From Albugo candida (Eukaryota; Oomycota; Peronosporomycetes; Albuginales; Albuginaceae), in NCBI GenBank assembly GCA_905220665.1, contig CAJNAR010000015.1, positions 186,001 to 250,000 of the forward strand: DNA of 64,000 bases, in the 5' to 3' direction. Of the stretch, positions 42,142 through 51,280 are shown in pieces (the first letter of the stretch is position 1; each line of letters begins with the position of its first letter). The notes beneath the pieces were generated by a model that saw only the letters and a list, made by a program, of their open reading frames with translations, ran no database searches and was not told the DNA's origin. Made by a program: the position numbers and the translations under genes.

Positions 42142-43839
42142 ATGGCGGCGGTAGTCATTCAGAATGCAAATGAACGCGCTGCAGACGTTCCAAATAGCTT
42201 CTGGGGTCGTATCTTTCCGTTTCTGCGCATGTTCCTCCTGTGGTACGGATTCAGCGCCGTGATGAAAGCGCTTATTCCGCAGCCACAGCAAAACTCTGAT
42301 ACAATTGCATCAACTCCCTTAAAAACTGACAGCGCCAAAACGATTCTGACGAATTCCTTCCGACCAAATGACCCAATGGAACTGCATCTTTTCATTACCG
42401 CTGAAAGCGAAAGTCTGCCGCAAACGTTTGAAAACGCAATCATAAAATGGTCGCAATCCAATATCACTTACAGTCCGAAATTACATAATCATACCGATGG
42501 GAACGGATTTATTACAAAAACATTCTACATCGATGGACACGATTTAAGCGCCGAAAATGATCTTTATTACGTTCATATTCTGCTGTCCAGGAAAGGAATT
42601 CCTATCGAATCAATGGACCCGATGGATACTTTGCATCAGAGCATTCCGTTAACTGTCTATCGTCCTCCACCCGTGTCCACCATCAAGCGGAATTTGGTCT
42701 CGAAGATCCAGGCTGATTTTCAACCCCAGAGCTCGACGCTGATTCCAATGTGGAAGCCCGAATTGATCATCAATTACGTATACGATGACACAGTGTATTC
42801 CAATGATATACCACCGTTTATCCAAAAGCACTTGATAACCGATTTTTCGCGAGCGCTTTATGCGCCGATACTTTATCCAAATGAGTTCTGGCTCCTGGAA
42901 GATCGACTGCTTCCGATGAATAGGAGCGAACGCATGCCGCTGGAGATCAACTTTTATCCTATACCACTTTGGAAATTTGCTTTGTATCATCAAATGACGG
43001 AGAATCTTGCGCTACAAGAATCCTCCGGCAGCACTTCCCGCAAAGATTCTGACAAAATGAAGCGCTTGTTTCTTGAAACGAATCCATACCTGCTAACAGC
43101 CACAATGTTGGTGTCAGTATTGCATTCAGTGTTTGATTTCTTGGCCTTCAAAAATGATGTGAGCTTTTGGCGGAATCAGAAAAGTTTGGAAGGGATCTCT
43201 TTACGCACAACTATTCTCAACACATTCTTCCAACTGGTCATTTTTCTTTACTTGTTTGATAACGATACCTCTTGGATGATCTTATTCAGCTCATTGATTG
43301 GATTCTTGATCGATTTGTGGAAGATTAAGAAAGCTCTTCGATTCCAACAAAATAAAAACACAAAGAAATGGAGTATCGTCATGGAGAATTCGTATCGGGA
43401 ATCAGCAACGGCACAATATGATCGCTTTGCAATCACACATCTTACATTCGTTCTGTACCCGCTTCTAGTTGGCAATGCAGCCTACAATCTTCTCTATCGC
43501 GAGCATAAGAGCTGGTATTCCTGGATACTTTCAAGTCTCACCAGTTTTGTGTACGCATTCGGATTTGTAATGATGACACCACAACTTTACATCAATTACA
43601 AGCTGAAATCGGTTGCTCATCTTCCGTGGAGAGCGATGGTGTACAAGTCTCTCAACACGTTTGTCGACGATCTGTTTGCATTTGTCATCAAAATGCCGTG
43701 GATGCATCGCTTGAGCTGCTTCCGAGACGATCTTATTTTCTTTGTGTATTTGTATCAGCGATGGGCGTACCCTGTGGATTCTCACCGTACTAATGAGTTC
43801 GGGCAAGGACCTCAGCAAGAAGCGATCAAAGCAGAGTAA
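42142..43839 (+). CDS. CLPTM1: CLPTM1-family transmembrane protein
   Basis: 565 residues. The frame is open from 41914, but the ATG at 42142 (MAAVVIQNANERAAD) gives the usual N-terminus just before the first TM helix (FLRMFLLWYGFSAVMKALI). Family blocks are clear: a large lumenal domain with ITYSPKLHNHTDGNGF and DDLYYVHILL-like strands, WKPELIINYV, YPNEFWLLEDRLLPMN, then a multi-TM C-terminal half with FKNDVSFWRNQKSLEGISLRT, DNDTSWMILFSSLIGFLIDL, WKIKKAL, TPQLYINYKLKSVAHLPWRA and MVYKSLNTFVDDLFAFVIKM. CLPTM1 proteins reside in the ER/Golgi; animal members act in receptor trafficking and lipid handling. No intron. Confidence 0.95.
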   Translation: MAAVVIQNANERAADVPNSFWGRIFPFLRMFLLWYGFSAVMKALIPQPQQNSDTIASTPLKTDSAKTILTNSFRPNDPMELHLFITAESESLPQTFENAIIKWSQSNITYSPKLHNHTDGNGFITKTFYIDGHDLSAENDLYYVHILLSRKGIPIESMDPMDTLHQSIPLTVYRPPPVSTIKRNLVSKIQADFQPQSSTLIPMWKPELIINYVYDDTVYSNDIPPFIQKHLITDFSRALYAPILYPNEFWLLEDRLLPMNRSERMPLEINFYPIPLWKFALYHQMTENLALQESSGSTSRKDSDKMKRLFLETNPYLLTATMLVSVLHSVFDFLAFKNDVSFWRNQKSLEGISLRTTILNTFFQLVIFLYLFDNDTSWMILFSSLIGFLIDLWKIKKALRFQQNKNTKKWSIVMENSYRESATAQYDRFAITHLTFVLYPLLVGNAAYNLLYREHKSWYSWILSSLTSFVYAFGFVMMTPQLYINYKLKSVAHLPWRAMVYKSLNTFVDDLFAFVIKMPWMHRLSCFRDDLIFFVYLYQRWAYPVDSHRTNEFGQGPQQEAIKAE

Positions 43840-43901
43840 AGAAAATCTGAAACAATTCGATTTTATTGTGACCGCTTGATACTGTGTTCCATTCTGTTTG
43901 G

Positions 43902-44748
43902 CTATCGCTCGAGATGCTGTAAAAGACCTTGACGAATCAGTGGCTCCGCGTCGAATCGCCGTAAGAAATGCGTCGAGTTTGCTTCCAGATTCACAACTCC
44001 AGATTCCGTCATTAGCTCGCCACAATCGTGCAACACGCGGACCTCAATGTAAAGATTTTTAGGTGGAGCCAAATCCTGTAAGAAAGCGTCAGCGACGACG
44101 GGAGATAGAGGATCAGCACGCACGCACAGTGGTCACATCGAGATCGAGATCGGTCATGTAATCGGAGAGTTGCTGGTCATATGCGTGGAAGAATTGCATT
44201 TCAGCTAGAGAAAGACTTGAGGAATGGTGAGGCTTTTCTAGAGAGGTGGTGAGATTGGATGAACCTTTTACGCATTGCATCGGGAACTACCGCGCCCACT
44301 TCCCACCGCAAAGCTTTGATTTCACGCACTCGAGCCATGCTACAGTGATGGAATCAGATTGACGAATGGTTATTTTTGATGTTTGAAGTACAGATATGCG
44401 AGTAAACAACGTTTGTTGCGTAAGAGACATTGATGTGTGACCACAAGACCACAATGCACAGACGGATGCTGGTCGATTTCATCACCAAAAACTCTGACTG
44501 CACATAAGAATCAGATCTGAGGATAGTATCAGAATAGTACCTTAGTTTCTCTAGAATTTGATCATGCAGCATGGCCAGTTCCTCGACTACCTTCCGCACT
44601 CCTTCTTCCTAGAAATGTACGAATTCTGTAACCTATCCATTGATCGGATGAAGGAGTGGATCAGCATGCCTACATTATAGACGGGAAGCCATTCGCTTCG
44701 CTCTAGTTCTCGTATCAGGTCGATGGCTGCGGTGCAAAGCGATGTCAT
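43902..44748 (-). CDS. PSF1: GINS complex subunit Psf1, six exons
   Basis: Exons: 44674-44748, 44541-44608, 44392-44493, 44265-44339, 44128-44215 and 43902-44075 (introns 47-65 bp), 193 residues in frame. Human PSF1 is similar in length (about 196). Signature blocks: AAIDLIRELERSEWLPVYNE at the N-terminus, EGVRKVVEELAMLHDQIL, LLRNKRCLLAYL, IKALRWEVGAVVPDAM, LAEMQFFHAYDQQLSDYM, then PPKNLYIEVRVLHDCGEL, STHFLRRFDAEPLIRQG and LLQHLE. GINS joins Cdc45 and Mcm2-7 as the replicative helicase. The donor of the fourth intron (AAAAG|GTTCAT) and its acceptor (TCAAG) are weaker than the others; they were chosen because they keep the frame and the family spacing. Confidence 0.9.
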
Positions 44749-44842
44749 TTCCACACTCTAGACAACTTATAAGGTACGGCAGTAAGTAATAACTTGTGAA
44801 ATAAGATATATATTGTCAAAAATCAGTATATGAGATGGCTAA

Positions 44843-45206
44843 TCAATTATGACGCATCGCTTCGCACTCATCGATCCAATCGGTATACACGTCAATAGGA
44901 GCGCTTAAATCTATTCACGACGACAATGTGAGTTGTTGTCACTGGCGGTATAGCATTACATACAGTGTATGGTGGTTTGGAAAGACTCTGTGCACACTCG
45001 GCAGGATAAGTGGCCAATATTACGGTCACGATCCCTACATAAATTCTTGCGATTAGTTGAAGTCATATTACGCCGTACGTACGATATACACACATTTTAC
45101 ACTCGACTGCGTCATCATGCGAACAAAACGGACATTTAAATACGGTTGCAACCACTTGTTTCTTCCTCGTTTGAATCTTTTTGGTCGCTTTCTTACGTCT
45201 TCCCAT
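44843..45206 (-). CDS. ELOF1: Transcription elongation factor 1 homologue (ELOF1), three exons
   Basis: Exons 45094-45206, 44964-45034 and 44843-44910 (introns 59 and 53 bp, GT-AG) join to exactly 83 residues, the usual ELOF1 length. The protein begins MGRRKKATKKIQ and a basic tail. It has the zinc-binding pairs FKCPFCSHDD and LSCRVCTESF, the link ECKMDRDRNIGHL across intron 1, and ends YLSAPIDVYTDWIDECEA across intron 2, matching the family signature closely. ELOF1 binds elongating RNA polymerase II and assists transcription through chromatin and transcription-coupled repair. Every exon is shorter than 40 codons, so the gene is easy to miss. It is divergent from the CTD-phosphatase gene. Confidence 0.95.
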
Positions 45207-45544
45207 TGCTACCTTTACTCACCAATCAGGTATACACATTGACGTGTACCACATGAATCCATTCTCCATCCTACTTTTAATAAAACCACACCATATAAAT
45301 GCTATTTCTAACCAATCGAAACGTTTCACACATCGCATAAGAATGCGACGCTTTCTTTGGCTTCGTTTTTGGTATAAATAGGACCGATAAATAGCTTTTT
45401 CAATACGATATAAAAGGCTGGTAGGATGAAGACGTGAGTCGTTTGCTTCGCCAAGTTCTTACCCTTTGTGTCTTTGAGTGAAATCGATCTTTCGTTCAGA
45501 TTGACACAAACCAAAAACTTTCCTTCTGCGAAACCAGTACGAAC
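45207..45544. other. Shared divergent promoter region, ELOF1 and SCP phosphatase
   Basis: 338 bp between the two start codons. Contains 'ACCAATCAGG' (about 45221-45230), a CCAAT-box-like sequence about 15-25 bp upstream of the ELOF1 start codon, and 'AACCAATCG' near 45310-45318. Regulatory meaning is only suggestive. Confidence 0.4.
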
Positions 45545-46558
45545 ATGAACTCGATCCAGACCCAAAAGCAAACCGGAAATACTTCCATCTCTTCTGAACC
45601 ACAAAGCACCGCATCGGCAATTTTCCAAACTGTCGTTTTTTCCCGAAAAAATACGCACACGGGCCCAAATGAATTGCGTCAGCGACCGACTCTGGCATCA
45701 TCAGTGCCTCCGGTTCAGAAACTTGCTGATCTGACTCCAAACCCGTTGGCGAGTATCGTTCATCAGGCGGATCGGAATGGGAAGCAGAAAGAGATTTTGA
45801 ATGCTCCCAATGTTCGTACGGGATCCAGACGATTGTCACGGCAAGACAGAGAATCTCCACAAAATCATAGCTTCAAAAATCTTCTTTCCAACTTTTGCAC
45901 ATCATTAAAAATCTCGGAACATCATCAAAAGCCCCAACCGATCAACGATATTGCAAAACCTCAGCATTACTCGTATCGAAATGCGTCATCCACCCAACTT
46001 GAAAGCGTCTTACCACCTCAATTCCCACAAGATATCGGCAAGAAATGCTTGGTGCTCGATTTGGATGAGACTCTCGTTCACAGTTCTTTCCGTCCAACCT
46101 CCAATCCGGATTACATCATTCCCGTAGAGATTGACGGTATGCTTCATCAAGTGTACGTCTGCAAACGACCCGGAGTCGATTTATTCCTTACTGAAATGGC
46201 AAAGTACTACGAAATTGTCATCTACACTGCTAGTTTGAGTAAATACGCGAATCCTCTTTTGGACCGATTGGACCCGGAACGAACCATTCGTCATCGATTG
46301 TACCGTGAACATTGTGTCTTGCATGATGGAAACTACATCAAAGACTTGTCTCTGATCAATCGCGACCTCACTCAAAGCATCATCATCGACAATTCGCCCA
46401 TGTCATATCTCTTCCACCCACGTAACGCCATTGGATGTTCCAGCTTTATCGACGACCCTCGTGATCGCGAATTGGATTCCATTAACCGATTTCTCAAATT
46501 GGTATGCAGTGTGGACGATGTACGAAATCACTTGCATGCATGGAATGCTTCATTTTAG
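45545..46558 (+). CDS. SCP/NIF-type CTD small phosphatase
   Basis: 337 residues, single exon, ATG 45545. A variable Ser/Pro/Gln-rich N-terminal half of about 165 residues precedes a C-terminal FCP1/SCP (NIF) domain. That domain has the catalytic DxDxT motif in CLVLDLDETLVHSSF, then PVEIDGMLHQVYVCKRPGV, YEIVIYTASLSKYANPLLD, RLYREHCVLHDGNYIKDL and SIIIDNSPMSYLFHPRNAI. This matches Ser/Thr phosphatases that act on the RNA polymerase II C-terminal domain (SCP) or related substrates (Dullard). No transmembrane helix is visible, which favours SCP over Dullard. The divergent neighbour ELOF1 also works in pol II transcription. Confidence 0.92.
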   Translation: MNSIQTQKQTGNTSISSEPQSTASAIFQTVVFSRKNTHTGPNELRQRPTLASSVPPVQKLADLTPNPLASIVHQADRNGKQKEILNAPNVRTGSRRLSRQDRESPQNHSFKNLLSNFCTSLKISEHHQKPQPINDIAKPQHYSYRNASSTQLESVLPPQFPQDIGKKCLVLDLDETLVHSSFRPTSNPDYIIPVEIDGMLHQVYVCKRPGVDLFLTEMAKYYEIVIYTASLSKYANPLLDRLDPERTIRHRLYREHCVLHDGNYIKDLSLINRDLTQSIIIDNSPMSYLFHPRNAIGCSSFIDDPRDRELDSINRFLKLVCSVDDVRNHLHAWNASF

Positions 46559-46744
46559 GAAGTTCTCTGCCCGCCTCAATCGTTTATAATACCTAATTAT
46601 ATAAAGGAAAGCATCACACTTTTCCGCTAGATTTTTCCTTCATTCCGACAGAGTATCGTACAATTCCGGTTAAGTACGATCTAAGCCTTTGTCTGTGAAC
46701 CTATTATTAGTACTGGCAACTTTTCGGCCAAAATCCTTTTAATT

Positions 46745-47901
46745 ATGTCCAGAAAGAACAGTGAGACGTGCGAGAATGACAGTAAATCGTGGGCGGACGA
46801 TATCAAGCGCTACCACGTAATTTTATTGTGTGTGTTGCAGAATGTCTATAAGCTAAGATACTTTAGACGGAGAAGAGGACTCTGCAATGGCGACCCGAAC
46901 AGCAGACTCCTGTTCGGCATGTGACTCGATACGACATGGCTCGACAGGAGCGCGCATATGACGTCATTTTGTGCAAAGAACGAGAACCTGAACGAGTAAG
47001 TGCAATTCTCTCGATGTGATTGGAACACTGCTGGAGGATTGATGTAGGAAGCACAACGACAAAGCAAGGAAAGAAGCGACATCGATATGATGCAACAGCG
47101 TGGAAAGGTAAGTCTTACATGAGGCAACGGATCAGTTTGACAATAACGATGCACTAGGAGAATCAGCTCAAATACGGGCAGCAGTATGACATTATTCATC
47201 ATCAACCAGTATGCCCTGAAACCACGCCGAGTACGTCGCATATTCCCAACAGAAGTCAGAATAGGATCACTTCGCAAGCAGAAATCTTCCAAGAACGAGT
47301 TGCTACTCATTCAAATCCGCCTTCCACAGCCGCACAGAAAACGAGAGAATTTGACATCGTCTCAAACAAGTAAGCACTTTACTTGGACTGTATGTATACT
47401 GAAGCGGTATGTAGATTCCATACCAACCATCAAGAACGAGAATCAGCCATTCAGCAAGCTGTACTTCACGATGCTTCTGAAAAGATGACCAAAGCGAAGG
47501 CTTATGATCCCATCCAATCAAAATACTGCGATGATCTCCAAGAAATGCAAGAAGCCAATCAGCTCTCAGAACGAAGACATCGATCCGTTCACTTTCCAGC
47601 TCAGCGGTCTTATAATATAGTAAATCACCAGTCTTCCGAACAAGATGACTGCGTAATGGGCATGGAGCATAATAACACCAATCGAGTGCAGAAAGAGGTA
47701 GTCGAAGCCCGCATGCGATTACACGGACAGCAAGATCAGGATCGTCAAGAAAACCGGAGGCTTCATCGAGCTGCCCCAAAGCGATTGACCGAAACGTACG
47801 CTCATGGGTACGACTTGATTACCAATGAATCGTATTCGGGAAGAAACGCCAAGAAGATGGTGTTTCCACCGAAGAATGATTTTGATCGAGCAGGAGGATG
47901 A
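46745..47901 (+). CDS. Conserved-looking hypothetical protein, five exons
   Basis: Exons 46745-46816, 46867-46995, 47048-47107, 47158-47369 and 47415-47901 (introns 45-52 bp with GTAATT, GTAAGT, GTAAGT and GTAAGC donors), giving 319 residues with exact frame closure. Not recognised. The protein is hydrophilic, rich in Gln, Arg, Glu and His, and mostly helical in character. Stretches such as TRYDMARQERAYDVILCKER, KYGQQYDIIHHQP, SNKFHTNHQERESAIQ and AKAYDPIQSKYCD look like repeated 'YD-I/P' modules. There is no signal peptide or TM segment. Clean splice sites argue for a real gene. An axonemal or other cytoskeletal role is possible but unsupported. Confidence 0.7.
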
Positions 47902-48005
47902 CTCATTATTTAGTGTATTTACATTTATATAGTAATCTTATGTATGACACCTTGAATAAGCAAGCTTACGTGGCACTCAATCCTCCTCAATTGGCCCAAT
48001 CACTA

Positions 48006-49253
48006 ATGGCTGCAAGAGTTTCGCTTCTGTTGGCGACTTTGAGCTCGATCTCCTTTCTTTCTTTCGTTCATTCCGACCGAATTCAGTCCTTCTCATTTAA
48101 GGGTCCGTTTAAAGACCTTGATAAGGATGAAGTTCGTGATGTTGGCCCGGAATGGACTTCTGGTGGTCACACCCAAGTTAAAAAGAGCTTTGTCCGCCTC
48201 ACGCCCAATCGACAGAGTAAACGAGGACATGTGTGGAATAAGAATGCGATCGATTCTGATGAGTTTTCCGCGATTGTCTCTTTTCGAATTCACGGAACCA
48301 GTCGGTACGTGTTTGCGGATGGCCTTGCCATTTGGATTACACATGAACGAGCACATCGCGATGGTCCAAATCACGGCTTTCTTGAAAAGTATTACGGTGT
48401 GGGCATCGTACTTGATACGTATCACAACTCTGAATACAAAGGTGCTCACAAGGATGTGATCATACAAATTAATGACGGAACCAAGGACCTCGAGACGCAT
48501 TACAAAGAAGATGTTAAAGGATGTGAATCTGCTTATCGATATCACAGTGAAAGCGAAGAGTTCGATCCAGTGTACAGCTTCAGTCGACTCCAACTTGGTA
48601 TCAAGGGAAACCAACTTATCGTGCAAATGGATCCCAAAGCGGAAGGGCGTTGGCAAGAGTGTTTTAAAACCACACTTCCATTTTCTTCAAGCTGGTTGCG
48701 TCAAGCTACTATTGGAATCAGCGCATCAACGGGCTCACTTGCAGATAATCATGAAATTATCAGCTTTGCTGCATTCAATCAATTGGTCGACATCAACATG
48801 AATGACGAGGATGGGAGTGTACTGCTTCATAAAAGTTCCAAGAATGATGCAGCACGGCTCATGGATCAAAGTTGCGACAAGCATTGCGCTCTTCCTATCT
48901 TAGAAAAATTGGTCGCAAATTTGCATGTTGAATTGGAGCACCGTCTCGAAGAAGTGAAGGAAGCCATGGAGCATACAATTGGAAAGCTCAAAGAGAAAGA
49001 GACCTCTAATCACATCAAAATCGATGCGATGTATGAAAAAATCCAGACGACTTTGGATAGTAAAATTGGCGAAAAGTTTCACGATGTGCGTTCCTCTTTG
49101 CACGAGAAGATCATTACCAAAGTGGAAGGCGAAGCTCTGGTGGCACATGCGGGATGGCGAAGACCTTTCTTCATCATCGTTCTCCTTTTTGTGGGGATGG
49201 TCGGGTACGCTTACCGAAAATACCAGCGATTGATGCGAACGCACTTGCTATAG
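48006..49253 (+). CDS. L-type lectin of the ERGIC-53/VIP36 family
   Basis: 415 residues. The frame is open from 47898, but ATG 48006 begins a signal peptide (MAARVSLLLATLSSISFLSF). The luminal lectin domain (about 25-255) shows SFSFKGPFKD, SAIVSFRIHGTSRYVFADGL, AIWITHERAHRDG, YYGVGIVLDTYHN (metal and sugar site residues) and IGISASTGSLADNHEI. Then come a helical stalk of about 100 residues (LHVELEHRLEEVKEAMEHTI), a transmembrane helix (PFFIIVLLFVGMVGYAY) and a short basic cytoplasmic tail ending MRTHLL. This is the plan of cargo receptors that carry glycoproteins from ER to Golgi. The tail lacks a KKxx retrieval signal. It starts 104 bp after the upstream gene's stop. Confidence 0.9.
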   Translation: MAARVSLLLATLSSISFLSFVHSDRIQSFSFKGPFKDLDKDEVRDVGPEWTSGGHTQVKKSFVRLTPNRQSKRGHVWNKNAIDSDEFSAIVSFRIHGTSRYVFADGLAIWITHERAHRDGPNHGFLEKYYGVGIVLDTYHNSEYKGAHKDVIIQINDGTKDLETHYKEDVKGCESAYRYHSESEEFDPVYSFSRLQLGIKGNQLIVQMDPKAEGRWQECFKTTLPFSSSWLRQATIGISASTGSLADNHEIISFAAFNQLVDINMNDEDGSVLLHKSSKNDAARLMDQSCDKHCALPILEKLVANLHVELEHRLEEVKEAMEHTIGKLKEKETSNHIKIDAMYEKIQTTLDSKIGEKFHDVRSSLHEKIITKVEGEALVAHAGWRRPFFIIVLLFVGMVGYAYRKYQRLMRTHLL

Positions 49254-49692
49254 CTCTAGTCTTGCTTTTGTTTCTCAAAAATCAAATTGACTTGAAGCGT
49301 AAAAGTGTGTCTTTCTGATCTTTTACTCACATTGAAGTGCAAGTGTTATTTACGCGATCGTGCTTGAGAGTGTGTTGGTGGCGTGTCTCTCTGACGGTAG
49401 AGCCGGTTTATCGGTATATGGAGCTGATAAAGTCAGCATTAGTGATTGTGCATGCCCTACCACTTTAGATGCATGCGACATGCGCGCGGAGAAACATCCG
49501 TGTCGGATACATAAACTAAGAGAAGTATTGTGTAGAGAGTGCAAAACAAATGATTGAACTTTCTCCTTTGCGAGTAATCCACAAGGAGACAAGGCTAAAG
49601 CTTGGGCGTTGATGAAGGCGTTGCAGTACCTTCGATTTCTATTTGACTAAAAAACATCGCACATCTCGAATCAAACTTCGTCTCACAGAGCA
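49254..49692. other. Intergenic, with an unassigned open stretch
   Basis: An open frame without an ATG start (plus strand, 49336-49557) encodes a Cys-containing segment (VSISDCACPTTLDACDM, then LCRECKTND). It has no recognised motif and an overlapping minus-strand ORF, so I do not call a gene. Confidence 0.4.
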
Positions 49693-50025
49693 ATGGTTTT
49701 GATTGCAACCGCTTACAACCGACCAATCAACCAATGCAATACCATCTATCCTGGATTCAATACAATTCAAACATCACAGTGTCGACAGCCCGCTCATCGG
49801 GTTTCCCAACATGCGACGAACGTAAAAAGGAAAGTGAATAATGAATTCGTAGCGAAAACATGGAACGATGCCAATGGTTCCACATACGATTGGCATGATA
49901 AGCACGATGAAGATTTTGATGGATACCAGAAAGCAAGCAAATTGCAGCCATTTGCGTTTCATGACTACCCGGCCGGTGACTTGACCATTCAGGAAATAGA
50001 TATGCTACATTACATTTTATCGTGA
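49693..50025 (+). CDS. Small hypothetical protein
   Basis: 110 residues from ATG 49693. Hydrophilic, with an aromatic/acidic middle (STYDWHDKHDEDFDGY) and a helical end (DLTIQEIDMLHYIL). Composition is not that of random AT-rich translation, and the ORF is well placed between genes, but there is no recognised family or conserved motif. It could be a small genuine gene or chance. Confidence 0.4.
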   Translation: MVLIATAYNRPINQCNTIYPGFNTIQTSQCRQPAHRVSQHATNVKRKVNNEFVAKTWNDANGSTYDWHDKHDEDFDGYQKASKLQPFAFHDYPAGDLTIQEIDMLHYILS

Positions 50026-50123
50026 AAGATAGTATATTCAGAACTTGACGTGTCGCTCAGTTGTCCATTCCAAAAGTAATGTTATTTTCAGATTATTGAA
50101 GCAATATAGACAACACGAGTTAA

Positions 50124-51167
50124 TTAATTTTGTGACCCACTGGGGCCCTCTATTTCGACCAGAGCCGGCGCGTGACATATAAGCGACGTTGCGTATCTCA
50201 TTACTTCATTCTTGCTGTCCTTGCTGTACATGGATAACCACTGATTCAACGCACCACGCAGCTCTTGTACCTTTCCATAACCCGCAACAATGCCTCGATC
50301 CGAGCAAGCAAATTCCAGCTCGCTCAAACTCAAATCTTCTGTTCCTTCTTTTATCAGCATTAAATCATCAACGCGTAGCTCTTCCGCACGCCTGCACAAG
50401 TAGCGAACGAGATATGATTTGGGCAAAAACGTATAGATGAAGGCTAATCCTGGATTGCTTGCATGTATTTGAGCCAATAAAGAAAGATGATCATCATTCA
50501 GCTTTTTGAGACATAATGGACCGCTCTCCTCGAAAAAAGGAGCAATTTTGTGCATCTCCAAAGGCGAAATATTCAGACTTTTATCATTGACAAGTAACAT
50601 ATTTTTGTGCTTTTCCGGTCCATCGCTTATGCTCATTATTGGGCGAAGGATCTGTTTGAGCTTGGGATGGTATTCCGTTCGTGTCAACGCGTCTTCCTGG
50701 AAAAAACGAGTCTTTTGATCATCACTCCAGAATTGCCAAGGAAGCAGTTGCTTTGGAAACTTGTAACCCAGTATTGGGGCAGCATATCCGACCAATGGAA
50801 CCGCAAATAGCACCATTAGAGGCAACGACTTGAATAGATCACGATGAGCTTGCCTCACAATCATCATTTCTCTTCTAGATACGTTTGTTTGCGGAATCTC
50901 TGATTGAGAATTTTTATTGGCCGCTTGTGTCTGCTTTATACGATTACGGATGTGCCAAGCCTGTAGATTTTCTTGATAGAGTCCTTTGGTACCCTGCACG
51001 AATGGCTGCATCCATAGGGCCAATTTCTGCAGCGCCGATCCTTTTGTTTTCAAAGGAGTGTTCCCTTTCATGGAGGACAGACATTCACGTGCATCCCAGA
51101 ACGTTGTCCGGTGGAATTTGCAAAGCACGCGCTTGTGACGCAATGAACATATTAGGATCGAGCTCAT
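50124..51167 (-). CDS. LETM1-domain mitochondrial protein
   Basis: 347 residues, ATG 51165-51167. A basic N-terminus suitable for mitochondrial import is followed by the LETM1 core: RREMMIVRQAHRDLFKSLPL, the TM helix MVLFAVPLVGYAAPIL, GYKFPKQLLPWQFWSDDQK and, further on, LSLSELEFACSDRGI, which matches the 'L..EEL..AC..RGM' ribosome-binding-like segment. The length and single TM resemble LETMD1 or shortened LETM1 forms without EF-hands. The family maintains K+/H+ and Ca2+ balance and translation in mitochondria. It lies 113 bp downstream of the HemB gene on the same strand. Confidence 0.82.
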   Translation of the reverse strand: MSSILICSLRHKRVLCKFHRTTFWDARECLSSMKGNTPLKTKGSALQKLALWMQPFVQGTKGLYQENLQAWHIRNRIKQTQAANKNSQSEIPQTNVSRREMMIVRQAHRDLFKSLPLMVLFAVPLVGYAAPILGYKFPKQLLPWQFWSDDQKTRFFQEDALTRTEYHPKLKQILRPIMSISDGPEKHKNMLLVNDKSLNISPLEMHKIAPFFEESGPLCLKKLNDDHLSLLAQIHASNPGLAFIYTFLPKSYLVRYLCRRAEELRVDDLMLIKEGTEDLSLSELEFACSDRGIVAGYGKVQELRGALNQWLSMYSKDSKNEVMRYATSLICHAPALVEIEGPSGSQN

Positions 51168-51280
51168 TGGAATAGGAAAAATGAATGGTGTGGCACTAAA
51201 ATGATGTAACCACCTTAACTACATGATACGAAGCTACCAACTCCACTTTTTATACAAAAAAGCAAGCCAAATTGTGACAA

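Noticed and set aside
44238..44271. Alternative 34-bp intron in Psf1 (donor GTAAAAGG, acceptor TCTAG)
   Set aside because: It keeps the frame but gives an unusually short intron and adds residues against family spacing; the 49-bp alternative (44216-44264) fits PSF1 length better.
49336..49592. Cys-containing plus-strand frame and overlapping 80-codon minus-strand ORF
   Set aside because: Neither has a recognisable motif, and the plus-strand frame has no ATG at its start; evidence does not choose between them.
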